The translations under genes and the position numbers were made by a program. 64,000 nucleotides of DNA from the NCBI GenBank assembly GCA_965651695.1, contig CBFGTI010000006.1, positions 1 to 64,000 on the forward strand, read 5' to 3'. Position 1 is the stretch's first letter; every line of letters begins with the position of its first letter. The notes beneath the pieces were generated by a model. The model saw only the letters and a program-made list of their open reading frames with translations. It searched no databases and was not told the DNA's origin. This document shows positions 17,709 through 26,245 of this stretch, piece after piece. The DNA is from Imperialibacter sp965651695. GTDB taxonomy: Bacteria; Bacteroidota; Bacteroidia; Cytophagales; Cyclobacteriaceae.

Positions 17709-18343
17709 TGCAAAATCGCCGGAAAGTATTGAGACTACAAATTGCGGGAGGCAGTGAAAGACAAAAATGTGTGGGGTTGTGTGTTGTCTTCGTTATCTCC
17801 CCGTTTTGTCTCTTTGGGCAAGTGCGAATAGAAAGCTATACAGATAGTCGGGATGGCAAAAGCTACGAAGTAAGTCAGATTGGTGAGCAGGTATGGATGG
17901 CCGGCAATATCGGCTATGTTGCCGATGAAAGCTGGTGTTATAACGATTCGCTCAGCTGCCAGAATAGTGGGAGGCTTTATACATATAAAGCAGCACTGGA
18001 AGCCTGCCCGGCCGGCTGGCATTTACCGACAGATGAAGACTGGCAGACGCTGGAAAAGCACGTGGGAGTGTTCCCCGATCAGTTGCAGAAAACCGGCCCG
18101 AGAGGCCATACAGGCACACGGCTCTTGGTTGGCGGAGATACCGGGTTCAATGCTGCCGCCTGTGGTTATCGGCGCCCCGATGGAAATTACGTAAGGGTAG
18201 AAGAAAGAACTGCCTTTTGGGCTGCTACGGAGTTCAATGATGATGAAGCCTGGCACAGAGACCTGCGGCCCAATACCGAAACCATTTACAGGAGCCCTGT
18301 TACAAAAACCTACGCTCTTTCCGTCAGGTGCATTAAAGATTGA
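17708..18343 (+). CDS. FISUMP-domain exported protein
   Basis: A 211-residue protein with the Fibrobacter succinogenes major paralogous (FISUMP) domain: DGKSYEVSQIGEQVWM near residue 50, then GRLYTYKAAL, CPAGWHLPTDEDW and, near the end, AFWAAT with SVRCIKD. The domain resembles C-type-lectin-like surface folds and is found on secreted proteins of Bacteroidota; its ligand is unknown. A hydrophobic segment near residues 20-36 looks like a signal with an unusually long, basic n-region. I chose the ATG at 17708, which shares its first base with the upstream peptidase stop; an upstream in-frame start at 17630 would overlap that gene deeply. Confidence 0.8.
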   Translation: MQNRRKVLRLQIAGGSERQKCVGLCVVFVISPFCLFGQVRIESYTDSRDGKSYEVSQIGEQVWMAGNIGYVADESWCYNDSLSCQNSGRLYTYKAALEACPAGWHLPTDEDWQTLEKHVGVFPDQLQKTGPRGHTGTRLLVGGDTGFNAAACGYRRPDGNYVRVEERTAFWAATEFNDDEAWHRDLRPNTETIYRSPVTKTYALSVRCIKD

Positions 18344-18463
18344 CGATTTATCTAATATGCCATTGTCAATTTTAAGAGCCTTACTCAACGAATAATCTTC
18401 AAAAATCATTTAACTTTAAGGCTTCCAGGCGTCTCTGATTGTAAAACTAGTTAACCTTTAAGC

Positions 18464-19558
18464 TTGTCTCGTTACGCCCGTCATCTCTCTTTGAAAGAAA
18501 TTGGCCTGGAGGGCCAGAAAAAGATATCCGACGCCAGTGTGCTTGTTGTGGGGGCTGGCGGGTTGGGCAGCCCGGTACTGCAGTACCTTTCAGCGGCAGG
18601 TGTCGGCCACATCGGCGTGGTTGACAACGACGCGGTGGCGCTCAGCAATTTGCAGCGCCAGGTACTTTTTAACGAAAGAGACATCGGAAAAAATAAAGCA
18701 GAAGCTGCAATCGCCCATCTTCAGCTGCTTAACTCCACGGTTAGCTACACCGGTTTTCCCGAAAAAATAGAAGCCGCCAACGCCATCGACATTATCTCCG
18801 GATTCGACGTAGTAGTGGACTGTACCGACAACTTTCCCACCCGGTATTTGCTCAACGACGCTTGTGTGCTTACCGACACTCCCTACATTTATGGGGCAAT
18901 ACACCGGTTTGAAGGGCAGGTGGCGGTTTTCAACCTCACCCCTAACAGCGCCAACTACCGCGACCTCTACCCTGCTCCGCCGCCACCCGGCTCGGTACCA
19001 ACCTGTGCCGAAGAGGGTGTGCTGGGCGTCCTGCCGGGGCTCATCGGCACCATGCAGGCCACAGAAGCGCTCAAAATCATTACAGGCTCAGGGCAGGTGC
19101 TCGACAATACATTGCTGATGCTTGACGCCTGGGACACAAGCATGGAGCGAATGAAAATTAGCCCGAGAGGCTCCCGCGAGAACATCCGGGGCCTTATCGA
19201 CTACGAAGCATTTTGCGGACTGACAAAGCGTGACTCGGACATAAAGGAAATAACCGTGCAGGAGCTTGACCTTTGGCGGAGAAACCAGGTCGATTTTCAG
19301 CTGATTGATGTACGGGAAGCCTATGAGGCTGAGATCGTGCAGATCGGTGGAGAGCTAATGCCCATGAGTTCCCTTGCCGAGTATGTAGACCTGATAGACA
19401 GGCATCGGAAAGTGGTAATTCACTGTCATCATGGTAGCCGGAGTGCATCGGTAGTCAGGGCGCTGGAATCGAGACACGGCTTTACAAACCTGTACAACCT
19501 GCGGGGAGGTATTCACGCATGGGCTCTTGAAATTGACCTTAAGCTTCCCACCTACTGA
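18464..19558 (+). CDS. ThiF/MoeB-type adenylyltransferase fused to rhodanese domain
   Basis: A 364-residue E1-like enzyme. Residues 1-240 form the ThiF/MoeB/HesA adenylating domain with the ATP loop GAGGLGSP and downstream SNLQRQVLF; residues about 260-364 form a rhodanese domain with active-site Cys in VIHCHHGSRSA. Such MoeBR/MoeZ-type fusions activate the C-terminal glycine of a ubiquitin-like sulfur carrier (MoaD or ThiS) and load sulfur on it. Only one cysteine (YEAFCG) remains where classic MoeB has zinc-binding CxxC. The start is a TTG at 18464, the only one that keeps the conserved RYARHL N-terminus. No cofactor genes are adjacent, so the carrier is not identified. Confidence 0.9.
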   Translation: MSRYARHLSLKEIGLEGQKKISDASVLVVGAGGLGSPVLQYLSAAGVGHIGVVDNDAVALSNLQRQVLFNERDIGKNKAEAAIAHLQLLNSTVSYTGFPEKIEAANAIDIISGFDVVVDCTDNFPTRYLLNDACVLTDTPYIYGAIHRFEGQVAVFNLTPNSANYRDLYPAPPPPGSVPTCAEEGVLGVLPGLIGTMQATEALKIITGSGQVLDNTLLMLDAWDTSMERMKISPRGSRENIRGLIDYEAFCGLTKRDSDIKEITVQELDLWRRNQVDFQLIDVREAYEAEIVQIGGELMPMSSLAEYVDLIDRHRKVVIHCHHGSRSASVVRALESRHGFTNLYNLRGGIHAWALEIDLKLPTY

Positions 19559-19624
19559 TAGGAGCCCCTTCCTGTCTTTTTTATTTGGATTGGAAAGCAC
19601 AGTCCGATTATTTTAATTTCAGTT

Positions 19625-20344
19625 ATGAAAGCATTTAATCCAAGATCAATTTCCCTTGCCGTGGCACTGCTTTGCGCTTGTGTGAGCACCGCCTATTGCC
19701 AACCAGGCAGTATGAGCGTAAAAAAGGTAAAAGATTTTGCCGTCACCGAAGCTATCGATAGCACCTGGGCCAACGCCGAGTGGGTGGAAATACCCTACCG
19801 GGGCGCTGGCAACGCTCCTTTTCAAACAATGGCCAGGGTCCTCTATTCGGAAACCGGCATTTATTTTCTCATACACTGCGAAGACACCCGCCTTACTGCC
19901 ACCATGACGCAGGATTTCGATGATCTTTTTAAGGAAGACGTAGTGGAGGTATTTCTGTGGCCGGACGAGGCCCATCCGATCTACTTCGAATACGAGCTGT
20001 CGCCGCTGAATTATGAGTTGCCTATTATTGTGCCTAATTTCAATGGCAAGTTTTTAGGCTGGAGGCCATGGCGTTATTTCAACGAGCGGCGGGTGGTACA
20101 CACCACAACTATTCAGGGTGGAATAAAAGCGAGCGGCGCAACCGTTACATCCTGGACAGCACAGTTTTTCATTCCTTTTGACCTTCTTCGTCCGTTAACC
20201 AACGTGCCGCCCACATCAGGCACCAAGTGGAGGGCCAATATCTACCGACTCGACTACGACAATGGGCAAACCCGGTGGGCCTGGCAGCCGGTACGCACCA
20301 ATTTTCATGACTACGAGATGTTTGGCACATTCATATTTGACTGA
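19625..20344 (+). CDS. Secreted CBM9-like carbohydrate-binding protein
   Basis: A 239-residue protein with an N-terminal signal peptide (cleavage near residue 25) followed by a single family-9-like carbohydrate-binding module, recognised from the opening TEAIDSTWANAEW, the middle YFLIHCEDTRLTATM, and the closing WRANIYRLDY and GTFIFD. Related domains bind sugar chain ends or decorate xylanases and membrane proteins; here there is no catalytic domain. Nothing near it explains a substrate. Likely periplasmic or surface located. Confidence 0.82.
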   Translation: MKAFNPRSISLAVALLCACVSTAYCQPGSMSVKKVKDFAVTEAIDSTWANAEWVEIPYRGAGNAPFQTMARVLYSETGIYFLIHCEDTRLTATMTQDFDDLFKEDVVEVFLWPDEAHPIYFEYELSPLNYELPIIVPNFNGKFLGWRPWRYFNERRVVHTTTIQGGIKASGATVTSWTAQFFIPFDLLRPLTNVPPTSGTKWRANIYRLDYDNGQTRWAWQPVRTNFHDYEMFGTFIFD

Positions 20345-20405
20345 AAAATATGCTTCGCCTGCCCTCTGGCCTGCAGCCTTTACTCACGCAACACATTAAA
20401 ACGAT

Positions 20406-21086
20406 ATGCTCACTTTTGCCGATAAATACCTCCGCTTTTTGCAGCAGCTTCAGTGGCCGGCAACCTCGCCCGCCATTGAGGTAATGAACCCCTACGCTGA
20501 CTCCACCGCATGGAACCTGACGGAAGCCTTTTACAGAAAATACTACTCCGATCAAAGCCACAGAACGCTCATTATTGGTATCAATCCGGGTCGCTTTGGT
20601 GGCGGCATCACGGGCATCCCCTTCACCGACCCTGTGCGGCTTCAGGAAGCCTGTGGCATCCCTAACGATCTTGCAAAAAAGCAGGAGCTCTCTTCGAATT
20701 TCATTTACCAGATGATCACAGCCCTGGGAGGTCCCGGTGCGTTCTATTGCCGATATCTCTTTTCTGCGGTTTCTCCGGTGGGCTTTACCCTTGGCGGCAA
20801 AAACCTCAACTACTACGACCACCCTGAGTTGAAAAATGCGGCATGGCAGCAATTTATGGTCGACTGCCTGCAACAGCAGCTGGCCATAGGGGCGGATCAG
20901 AAAATTGCCTACGTGTTGGGGCAGGGAGAAAACCTCAAGTTTCTGTCGCGGCTAAATGAACAGTACAAGTTCTTTGCGAAATTGGAGGTACTGCCGCACC
21001 CACGCTGGATAATGCAATACCGGCTGAAGAAATTGAGCGACTTTATTGAAGTTTATAGACAAAAACTGGGGATGACGCCGCTTTGA
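20406..21086 (+). CDS. SMUG2-type uracil-DNA glycosylase family (DUF4918)
   Basis: A 226-residue protein of the DUF4918 / SMUG2 branch of the uracil-DNA glycosylase superfamily. Motif 1 is IGINPGRFGGGITG, followed by GIPFTD, and the C-terminal motif is LPHPRW, matching the HPS-like loop of the superfamily. Such enzymes remove uracil or related damaged bases in base-excision repair. Cytoplasmic, single domain. Its stop codon lies at the left edge of a long-range inverted repeat (21086-21188), so the last residues may have been altered by that insertion. Confidence 0.85.
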   Translation: MLTFADKYLRFLQQLQWPATSPAIEVMNPYADSTAWNLTEAFYRKYYSDQSHRTLIIGINPGRFGGGITGIPFTDPVRLQEACGIPNDLAKKQELSSNFIYQMITALGGPGAFYCRYLFSAVSPVGFTLGGKNLNYYDHPELKNAAWQQFMVDCLQQQLAIGADQKIAYVLGQGENLKFLSRLNEQYKFFAKLEVLPHPRWIMQYRLKKLSDFIEVYRQKLGMTPL

Positions 21087-21188
21087 CTCCCCGCCCGGCT
21101 TTGCCGTCGCCGCCGAAACGAGATGGCATGAAGTGAATGTTTACAGGAGTTTCAAACGAATGCGGAAAAGAAATGCCGGGCGGGGAGT
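21086..21188. repeat. 103-bp MITE-like element with 14-bp perfect inverted ends
   Basis: The ends ACTCCCCGCCCGGC (21086-21099) and GCCGGGCGGGGAGT (21175-21188) are perfect inverted repeats around a 75-bp interior without a gene. The flanking bases repeat TTG on both sides, which could be a 3-bp target duplication. This may be a tiny non-autonomous element or a long-stem RNA structure between the two genes. Confidence 0.45.
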
Positions 21189-21242
21189 TTGATATCTGCG
21201 TTTTTTATTGAAATTCGTGCATTTTTCAGCGAAGAATATATT

Positions 21243-21250
21243 TAACTTTG
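21243..21250 (+). promoter_or_regulatory. -7 box of the SerB-SerA fusion gene
   Basis: TAACTTTG matches the Bacteroidota -7 consensus TAnnTTTG exactly. It lies 22 bp before the ATG at 21272, implying a short leader. It also excludes the in-frame TTG at 21248 as a start, since that codon overlaps the box. No good -33 element is seen. Confidence 0.55.
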
Positions 21251-21271
21251 ACGCTTGCAAGCCACTCCCTA

Positions 21272-23164
21272 ATGAAGGATAAAAAGTATTTTGTCATAGA
21301 TTTCGACAGCACATTCACGAAGGTCGAAGCATTAGATGTATTGTGTGAAGTTTCGCTTGAGGGCAAACCGGAGAAGGAAGAAGCCCTTCGGAAAATCAAG
21401 GAAATAACCGATTTGGGCATGGAAGGCGGTATTAGTTTCAGAGAATCGCTCAAACGCCGCCTCGAGTTGCTCAAAGCCCACCGCGAACACCTGCCGGTGC
21501 TTGTAGAGCGGCTTAAGAAACAGGTGACTAAATCCGTTAAGCGCAATAAAGATTTTTTCGAAGCCTACAGTGGCCAGATTTTCATTATCAGCAATGGCTT
21601 CAGGGAGTTTATTGTACCCATAGTGTCGGAGCATGGTGTGAAACCTGAAAATGTTTTCGCCAACGAGTTTAGGTTTGACGACGCCGGCAACATTGTGGGT
21701 TTTGATGAAGAAAATATACTGTCGCAAAACAACGGAAAGCCTGCTCAGATTAAGGCAATGAACCTCGACGGCGAAGTATACGTTATCGGCGACGGATACA
21801 CCGACTATGAAATAAAAGCCGCGGGCCTTGCTAAGAAGTTTTACGCATTCACAGAAAATGTGAGCCGTTCGAAGGTCACTGAAATGGCAGACCATATTAC
21901 ACCGTCATTCGATGAATTTTTGTATATCAACAAGATGAACACCACCCTTTCTTACCCTAAAAACAGAATCAAAGTACTTCTGCTCGAAAACATCCACCCC
22001 AAAGCTGTGGAGATACTGAAAGAAGAAGGCTACCAGGTTGAAGTTTCAAGCGCTGCTCTTGATGAAGATGAGCTAGCCGAAAAAATAAAAGATGTTTCCA
22101 TTCTCGGCATCCGGTCCAAAACGCAGGTTACAAAAAGAGTGCTGGAAAATGCCAATCGGCTCATTTCCATTGGTGCATATTGTATCGGCACCAACCAAAT
22201 AGACCTGGAAACTGCGCAAAAGAAGGGGGTAGCGGTGTTCAACGCTCCTTTCAGCAACACACGGTCAGTAGTTGAGTTGGCCATTGGCGAAATTATACTG
22301 CTGAACCGAAACCTGCCCGATAAGATTGCCAAAATGCACGAAGGCAAATGGAATAAGTCGGCCGGCAACAGCTTTGAAATAAGAGGAAAAAACCTCGGCA
22401 TTATCGGGTACGGAAATATCGGCTCGCAGCTCTCGGTACTGGCAGAAGCAATGGGTATGAAAGTTTTCTTTTTTGATATTGAAGAGAAGCTTGCGCTGGG
22501 CAACGCCACCAAATGTGCCTCACTCGACGAACTGCTGGCTATTTCCGACGTAATAAGCCTGCACGTGGATGGCCGCAAGGAAAATAAGAATATTCTCGGT
22601 GCCGATGAATTTGGCAAAATGAAAGACGGCGTAATTTTCCTCAACCTAAGCCGCGGCCACGTGGTCGACATACAGGCGTTGAGAGACGCCATCCTTGGCA
22701 AGAAAGTAAGAGGCTGTGCAGTGGACGTTTACCCGCATGAGCCCATTAGCAACGACGAAGAGTTTCTAAGCGAGCTAAGGGGTCTGCCAAATACGATCCT
22801 TACTCCCCACATTGGCGGCAGCACGCTCGAAGCACAGGAAAACATAGCCACCTACGTGCCCAACCGGATTATCGATTATGTAAATTCTGGTTCTACCAGT
22901 GGTAGCGTCAATTTCCCTAACGTTACATTACCGCATCTTAAAGACGCCCATCGCTTCCTCCACATACACGAAAACATCCCTGGGGTGTTGGCTCGAATCA
23001 ACCAGGTTTTTGCCAAACATGAGATAAACGTGGTGGGGCAGTATCTCAAAACCAACGAAGCTATTGGCTACGTGATTGCCGACATCAACAAGGAGTACAA
23101 CAAAGAAGTGCTGACCGACCTGAAGGCCATTGAAGGCACCATCCGGTTCAGGGTGCTTTATTGA
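21272..23164 (+). CDS. SerB-like phosphatase fused to phosphoglycerate dehydrogenase
   Basis: A 630-residue fusion covering the first and last steps of serine synthesis. Residues 1-215 are a HAD-family phosphoserine-phosphatase-like domain (nucleophile motif DFDSTFTK; later ISNGF and IGDGYTDYE). Residues about 225-540 are a D-3-phosphoglycerate dehydrogenase with the NAD loop GYGNIGSQ, LSRGHVVD and the catalytic PHIGGST segment. An ACT domain closes the protein (about 550-630, HENIPGVLARI), the usual site of serine feedback. The middle enzyme, SerC, is not in the window. I chose ATG 21272 because an upstream TTG start would lie inside the promoter box. Confidence 0.9.
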   Translation: MKDKKYFVIDFDSTFTKVEALDVLCEVSLEGKPEKEEALRKIKEITDLGMEGGISFRESLKRRLELLKAHREHLPVLVERLKKQVTKSVKRNKDFFEAYSGQIFIISNGFREFIVPIVSEHGVKPENVFANEFRFDDAGNIVGFDEENILSQNNGKPAQIKAMNLDGEVYVIGDGYTDYEIKAAGLAKKFYAFTENVSRSKVTEMADHITPSFDEFLYINKMNTTLSYPKNRIKVLLLENIHPKAVEILKEEGYQVEVSSAALDEDELAEKIKDVSILGIRSKTQVTKRVLENANRLISIGAYCIGTNQIDLETAQKKGVAVFNAPFSNTRSVVELAIGEIILLNRNLPDKIAKMHEGKWNKSAGNSFEIRGKNLGIIGYGNIGSQLSVLAEAMGMKVFFFDIEEKLALGNATKCASLDELLAISDVISLHVDGRKENKNILGADEFGKMKDGVIFLNLSRGHVVDIQALRDAILGKKVRGCAVDVYPHEPISNDEEFLSELRGLPNTILTPHIGGSTLEAQENIATYVPNRIIDYVNSGSTSGSVNFPNVTLPHLKDAHRFLHIHENIPGVLARINQVFAKHEINVVGQYLKTNEAIGYVIADINKEYNKEVLTDLKAIEGTIRFRVLY

Positions 23165-23546
23165 GAAGTTAAGAAGTTCTGAGTTTGAAGTTTCTGAGTT
23201 TGATGCCGCCCTGGCTGGTCTTGTGACCAGCCAGCAGACAAATGACCGGAATTGAAATTTCCTAACCTCGCTTTTGAGACACGAGACACTATGGTCGACA
23301 AGTCGGATCTAATAAATCTGTCGCGCTGCAATAAGCAGTTATATCGCCATAGTAGCTGTTGGGTTAATCTGCTGCCTGAACCCCTTCCAACTGCAAACCC
23401 AGAACATTTTTTAAACTGCCATCACTTGCTTTATGTAAAAACTTGTAACTGTCCTCTCCGTTCGGATAAATCCCAATCGGCTTAAGACGGATTATTCTTA
23501 TATTAGGAGAAAGAATTTTTACTAAACAATACCTACTTCAAGTAAG
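23165..23546. other. Intergenic region with hairpin and short direct repeat
   Basis: After the SerB-SerA gene a 12-bp sequence TTCTGAGTTTGA occurs twice with a 15-bp period (23177-23188 and 23192-23203), followed by a perfect 10-bp stem with a 4-nt loop (CTGGCTGGTC / GACCAGCCAG, 23211-23234). The hairpin lacks a T-tract but may end the transcript. From 23240 on I see no supported gene; the rest should hold the promoter of the oxidoreductase gene. Confidence 0.5.
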
Positions 23547-24839
23547 ATGGACAGTAATAAGAAAACCAGAAGGGATTTCCTGAGAAACACCGGAACCCTG
23601 GCCGCAGCTACGGCCTTACCATTCTTTAGCCGTGTTTCTGCCTTCGGGAAACCGTTCGATACCAAAACGCTCAGAGTTGGCCTCATCGGCTGCGGTGGCA
23701 GAGGTACCGGTGCTGCCAACCAGGCGCTGGCCGCCGACCCCAATGTTGTGCTTGTGGCCATGGCCGATCTTTTCGAAGACCGCCTCAATGAATCTCACGA
23801 CAATCTGATGAAGATTCATCCAACCAAAATGAAGGTTGACAAAACAAAAAAATATATTGGCTACGACGGCGCCGACAAAATTATCAATTCCGACGTCGAC
23901 GTAGTTATTCTTACTACTCCTCCTTACTTCCGTCCGGATCATTTTGAAAAGGCTGTAAACGCTGGCAAGCACATCTTTTGCGAAAAACCTATGGCAGTCG
24001 ATGCCCCTGGCGTTCGCCGGGTGCTTGAGTCTATCCGGGTAGCCGAGCAGAAGAAGCTGTCAGTCGTGTCTGGTTTCTGCTGGCGGTACCACTCGCCCAA
24101 GCGTGCTACGTTCCAGAAAGTGCTGGATGGCGCCATTGGCAATGTGCACACTGTATACAATACCTACAACACCGGTGCACTTTGGCTGCGTGATACCCAA
24201 CCTGGGTGGTCGCCACTAAAGAAGAAAATGCGTAACTGGCTGTACTATAACTGGATCTCCGGCGACCACATCATTGAGCAGGCCATTCACAGCATCGACA
24301 TGATGTCGTGGGCGCTCGGCGATGTATTGCCGGTAAGCGTAACAGGCACAGGCGGCCGCCAAAGCCGCACCGAACCCGAGTATGGAAATATTTTCGACCA
24401 TTTCGCCCTGGTGTACGAGTACGACAACGGTGCCCGTGGCTTCCACTTCAGCCGCCAGCAAAAAAACTGCAGCAATAGCTACGCAGTAGAAATGCTGGGC
24501 TCTGAAGGAACCGCCATGGTTAACTGTATTCGCAATCGCCACACAATCACCGGCAAAGAAAACTGGCGTTTCGACGGAGAAGACAACGACATGTACCAGC
24601 AGGAACACGATGAACTGTTCGCCTCAATCAGAAGTGGCAAACCGATGAACGATGGTAAATGGATGATGCAGAGCACCATGCTTGGTATAATGGGCCGCAT
24701 GGCAGCCTACACTGGCCAAACCATCACCTACGAGCAGGCGCTGAACTCGCAGGAGAAGCTGGGCCCCGACACGGTCGACGAAAACACCGTTTTTGAAGAG
24801 GCGCCGGTTGCCAAACCAGGCATTACCCAGTTTATTTAA
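23547..24839 (+). CDS. Gfo/Idh/MocA-family oxidoreductase, Tat-exported
   Basis: A 430-residue NAD(P)-dependent sugar oxidoreductase. The N-terminus has a twin-arginine signal (TRRDFLRNT) with a hydrophobic stretch, so it is exported folded with its cofactor. The Rossmann domain starts with GLIGCGGRGTGA and contains the family motif CEKPM; the C-terminal domain has the WNW-rich block typical of Bacteroidota members. Such proteins oxidise or epimerise sugars, or hydrolyse glycosides by a redox route. The next gene encodes an exported sugar isomerase-like TIM barrel, a frequent partner, but a terminator-like hairpin lies between them. Confidence 0.92.
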   Translation: MDSNKKTRRDFLRNTGTLAAATALPFFSRVSAFGKPFDTKTLRVGLIGCGGRGTGAANQALAADPNVVLVAMADLFEDRLNESHDNLMKIHPTKMKVDKTKKYIGYDGADKIINSDVDVVILTTPPYFRPDHFEKAVNAGKHIFCEKPMAVDAPGVRRVLESIRVAEQKKLSVVSGFCWRYHSPKRATFQKVLDGAIGNVHTVYNTYNTGALWLRDTQPGWSPLKKKMRNWLYYNWISGDHIIEQAIHSIDMMSWALGDVLPVSVTGTGGRQSRTEPEYGNIFDHFALVYEYDNGARGFHFSRQQKNCSNSYAVEMLGSEGTAMVNCIRNRHTITGKENWRFDGEDNDMYQQEHDELFASIRSGKPMNDGKWMMQSTMLGIMGRMAAYTGQTITYEQALNSQEKLGPDTVDENTVFEEAPVAKPGITQFI

Positions 24840-24853
24840 ATTAACGATACGAG

Positions 24854-24905
24854 CTTCCGGAGCCGGCAGGGCAACTTTGCTCCTGCCCTCCGGAAGTTTT
24901 GCTTT
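24854..24905 (+). terminator. Terminator after the Gfo/Idh/MocA gene
   Basis: Outer stem CTTCCGGAG / CTCCGGAAG (24854-24862 and 24888-24896) with a further inner stem CAGG / CCTG, followed by TTTTGCTTTG. The downstream isomerase gene starts 34 bp later, so this may attenuate rather than fully stop transcription. Confidence 0.65.
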
Positions 24906-24938
24906 GTACGCCCCTACGCGGAAACCAACACCCCTATC

Positions 24939-25871
24939 ATGAACAGAAAAGACTTTTTAAAAAAATCCTCACTGCTGGCTGCTTCGGCTACCGCAATAGG
25001 CACAGGCGTTGTCGCTGGCCCAGCCATGGCCTTTTCATTTGATAATTCTCCAAAACCCGGAAAGATCGCTATCAAAAAAAGTCTGAAATGGGGGATGGTC
25101 GATGAAAAGCTCTCCATCTTAGATAAATTCAAATTATTGAAAGACCTTGGCTATCATGGTGTGGAACTGGATAGCCCAAACGACCTCGACAAAAAACAGG
25201 TGCTTGAGGCCCGCGACAAAACCGGCCTTGAGATACCCGGTGTGGTAAATTCCGTGCACTGGAAAAGTCCCCTCTCCCACGCCGATCCAAATGTACGGCA
25301 GGCTTGTACCGACTCCATGAAAACAGCCTTGCAGGATTGCAAAGACTATGGCGGTACTACCGTGTTGTTGGTTGCCGGCGTGGTAAACGACACCATCGCC
25401 TACGACGATGCCTACCGCCGCTCGCAAGATGAAATAAGAAAGATGATTCCCTGGGCGCACGAAACAGGCGTTAAAATTGCAATTGAAAATGTATGGAATA
25501 ACTTCTTGTTAAGTCCGCTGGAAGCCGCCCGCTATGTAGACGAGCTCAACGACCCGATGGTGGGCTGGTACTTCGATATCGGTAACGTGGTTCGCTACGC
25601 ATGGCCTGAGCAATGGATAAAAGTACTGAATCGCCGCATCATGAAGCTCGACGTGAAGGAATACAGCCGTAAAAAGCAAGTGGAGGAAGGAATATGGAAA
25701 GGCTTTGAGGTGGAATTACTCGAGGGCGACAATAACTGGCCTGCGGTAATGAAAGCTCTTAATGACATTGACTACCAGGGCGGCTGGATGAGCGCCGAGG
25801 TGAAGGGTGGCGACCGCAAAAGGCTGCAGGAAATTTCGGGGCGTATGGACCGGATAATTGCCCTCGGGTAG
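24939..25871 (+). CDS. Exported sugar phosphate isomerase/epimerase (TIM barrel)
   Basis: A 310-residue protein of the xylose-isomerase-like TIM-barrel family (AP endonuclease family 2). The leader MNRKDFLKKS with a hydrophobic stretch ending GPAMA looks like a Tat-like or Sec signal with a single Arg-Lys pair. The barrel shows GYHGVELDSP, IENVWNN, GWYFDIGN and, late, MKLDVKEY, consistent with metal-ligand Glu, Asp and His positions. Substrate unknown; with the oxidoreductase upstream it probably acts on a sugar or keto-sugar in the periplasm. Just after it begins the palindromic repeat array. Confidence 0.88.
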   Translation: MNRKDFLKKSSLLAASATAIGTGVVAGPAMAFSFDNSPKPGKIAIKKSLKWGMVDEKLSILDKFKLLKDLGYHGVELDSPNDLDKKQVLEARDKTGLEIPGVVNSVHWKSPLSHADPNVRQACTDSMKTALQDCKDYGGTTVLLVAGVVNDTIAYDDAYRRSQDEIRKMIPWAHETGVKIAIENVWNNFLLSPLEAARYVDELNDPMVGWYFDIGNVVRYAWPEQWIKVLNRRIMKLDVKEYSRKKQVEEGIWKGFEVELLEGDNNWPAVMKALNDIDYQGGWMSAEVKGGDRKRLQEISGRMDRIIALG

Positions 25872-26030
25872 TCTGATAGTTCAAGCGTCTCGCTTGGACT
25901 TAGCATGTTCAAAGCCTCTCGCCTTGCCCCTTCTATCTTCAAGCATCTCGCTTGCCGTCATATTATTTAAAAAAACCCTCATGGCTCAAGCCTCTCGCCT
26001 GGACCTCTCTATCTTCAAGCATATTGCTTG

Positions 26031-26072
26031 CCTTCACATTATCTCCTTAAAAAACTCCAGTACCCTTATGGT
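26031..26072. repeat. Array spacer carrying a copy of the yheT-like gene 3' end (copy 1)
   Basis: Contains TTCACATTATCTCC followed by TTAAAAAACTCCAGT, the same bases as the last nine codons plus stop of the hydrolase gene at 28138, then diverges into ACCCTTATGG. Confidence 0.8.
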
Positions 26073-26191
26073 TCAAGCGTCTCGCTTGGACCCCTATCCT
26101 CAAGCGTCTCGCTTGCCTTCATATTATTTAAAAAAAACCTCATGGCTCAAGCCTATCGCCTGGACCTCTCTATCTTCAAGCATATTGCTTG

Positions 26192-26234
26192 CCTTCACAT
26201 TATCTCCTTAAAAAACTCCAGTACCCTTATGGTT
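26192..26234. repeat. Array spacer carrying a copy of the yheT-like gene 3' end (copy 2)
   Basis: Same sequence as copy 1, directly before the palindrome that holds the insertion element. Confidence 0.8.
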
Positions 26235-26245
26235 CAAGCGTCTCG

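Larger units (their letters stand above)
25882..26245. repeat. Palindromic repeat array, left part
   Basis: Ten copies of a 15-17 bp palindromic unit, consensus CAAGCG-TCT-CGCTTG, start at 25882, 25910, 25940, 25987, 26016, 26074, 26101, 26148, 26177 and 26235; the last is cut by the insertion element. Most occur in pairs: a first unit, often imperfect (CAAGCCTCTCGCCTG), a 10-14 bp linker containing CTAT or TATC, then a usually better-paired second unit. Pairs are separated by two alternating A-rich spacers of about 30 and 43 bp. Open frames through this stretch are repeat artefacts, not genes. Confidence 0.9.

Noticed and set aside
21248..21271. TTG start for the SerB-SerA gene
   Set aside because: The codon lies inside an exact TAnnTTTG promoter box, so it would not be transcribed; ATG 21272 also starts the conserved HAD strand.
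23252..23485. A 77-codon frame between SerB-SerA and the oxidoreductase
   Set aside because: No signal peptide, no family, no promoter or spacing that supports it; composition looks non-coding.
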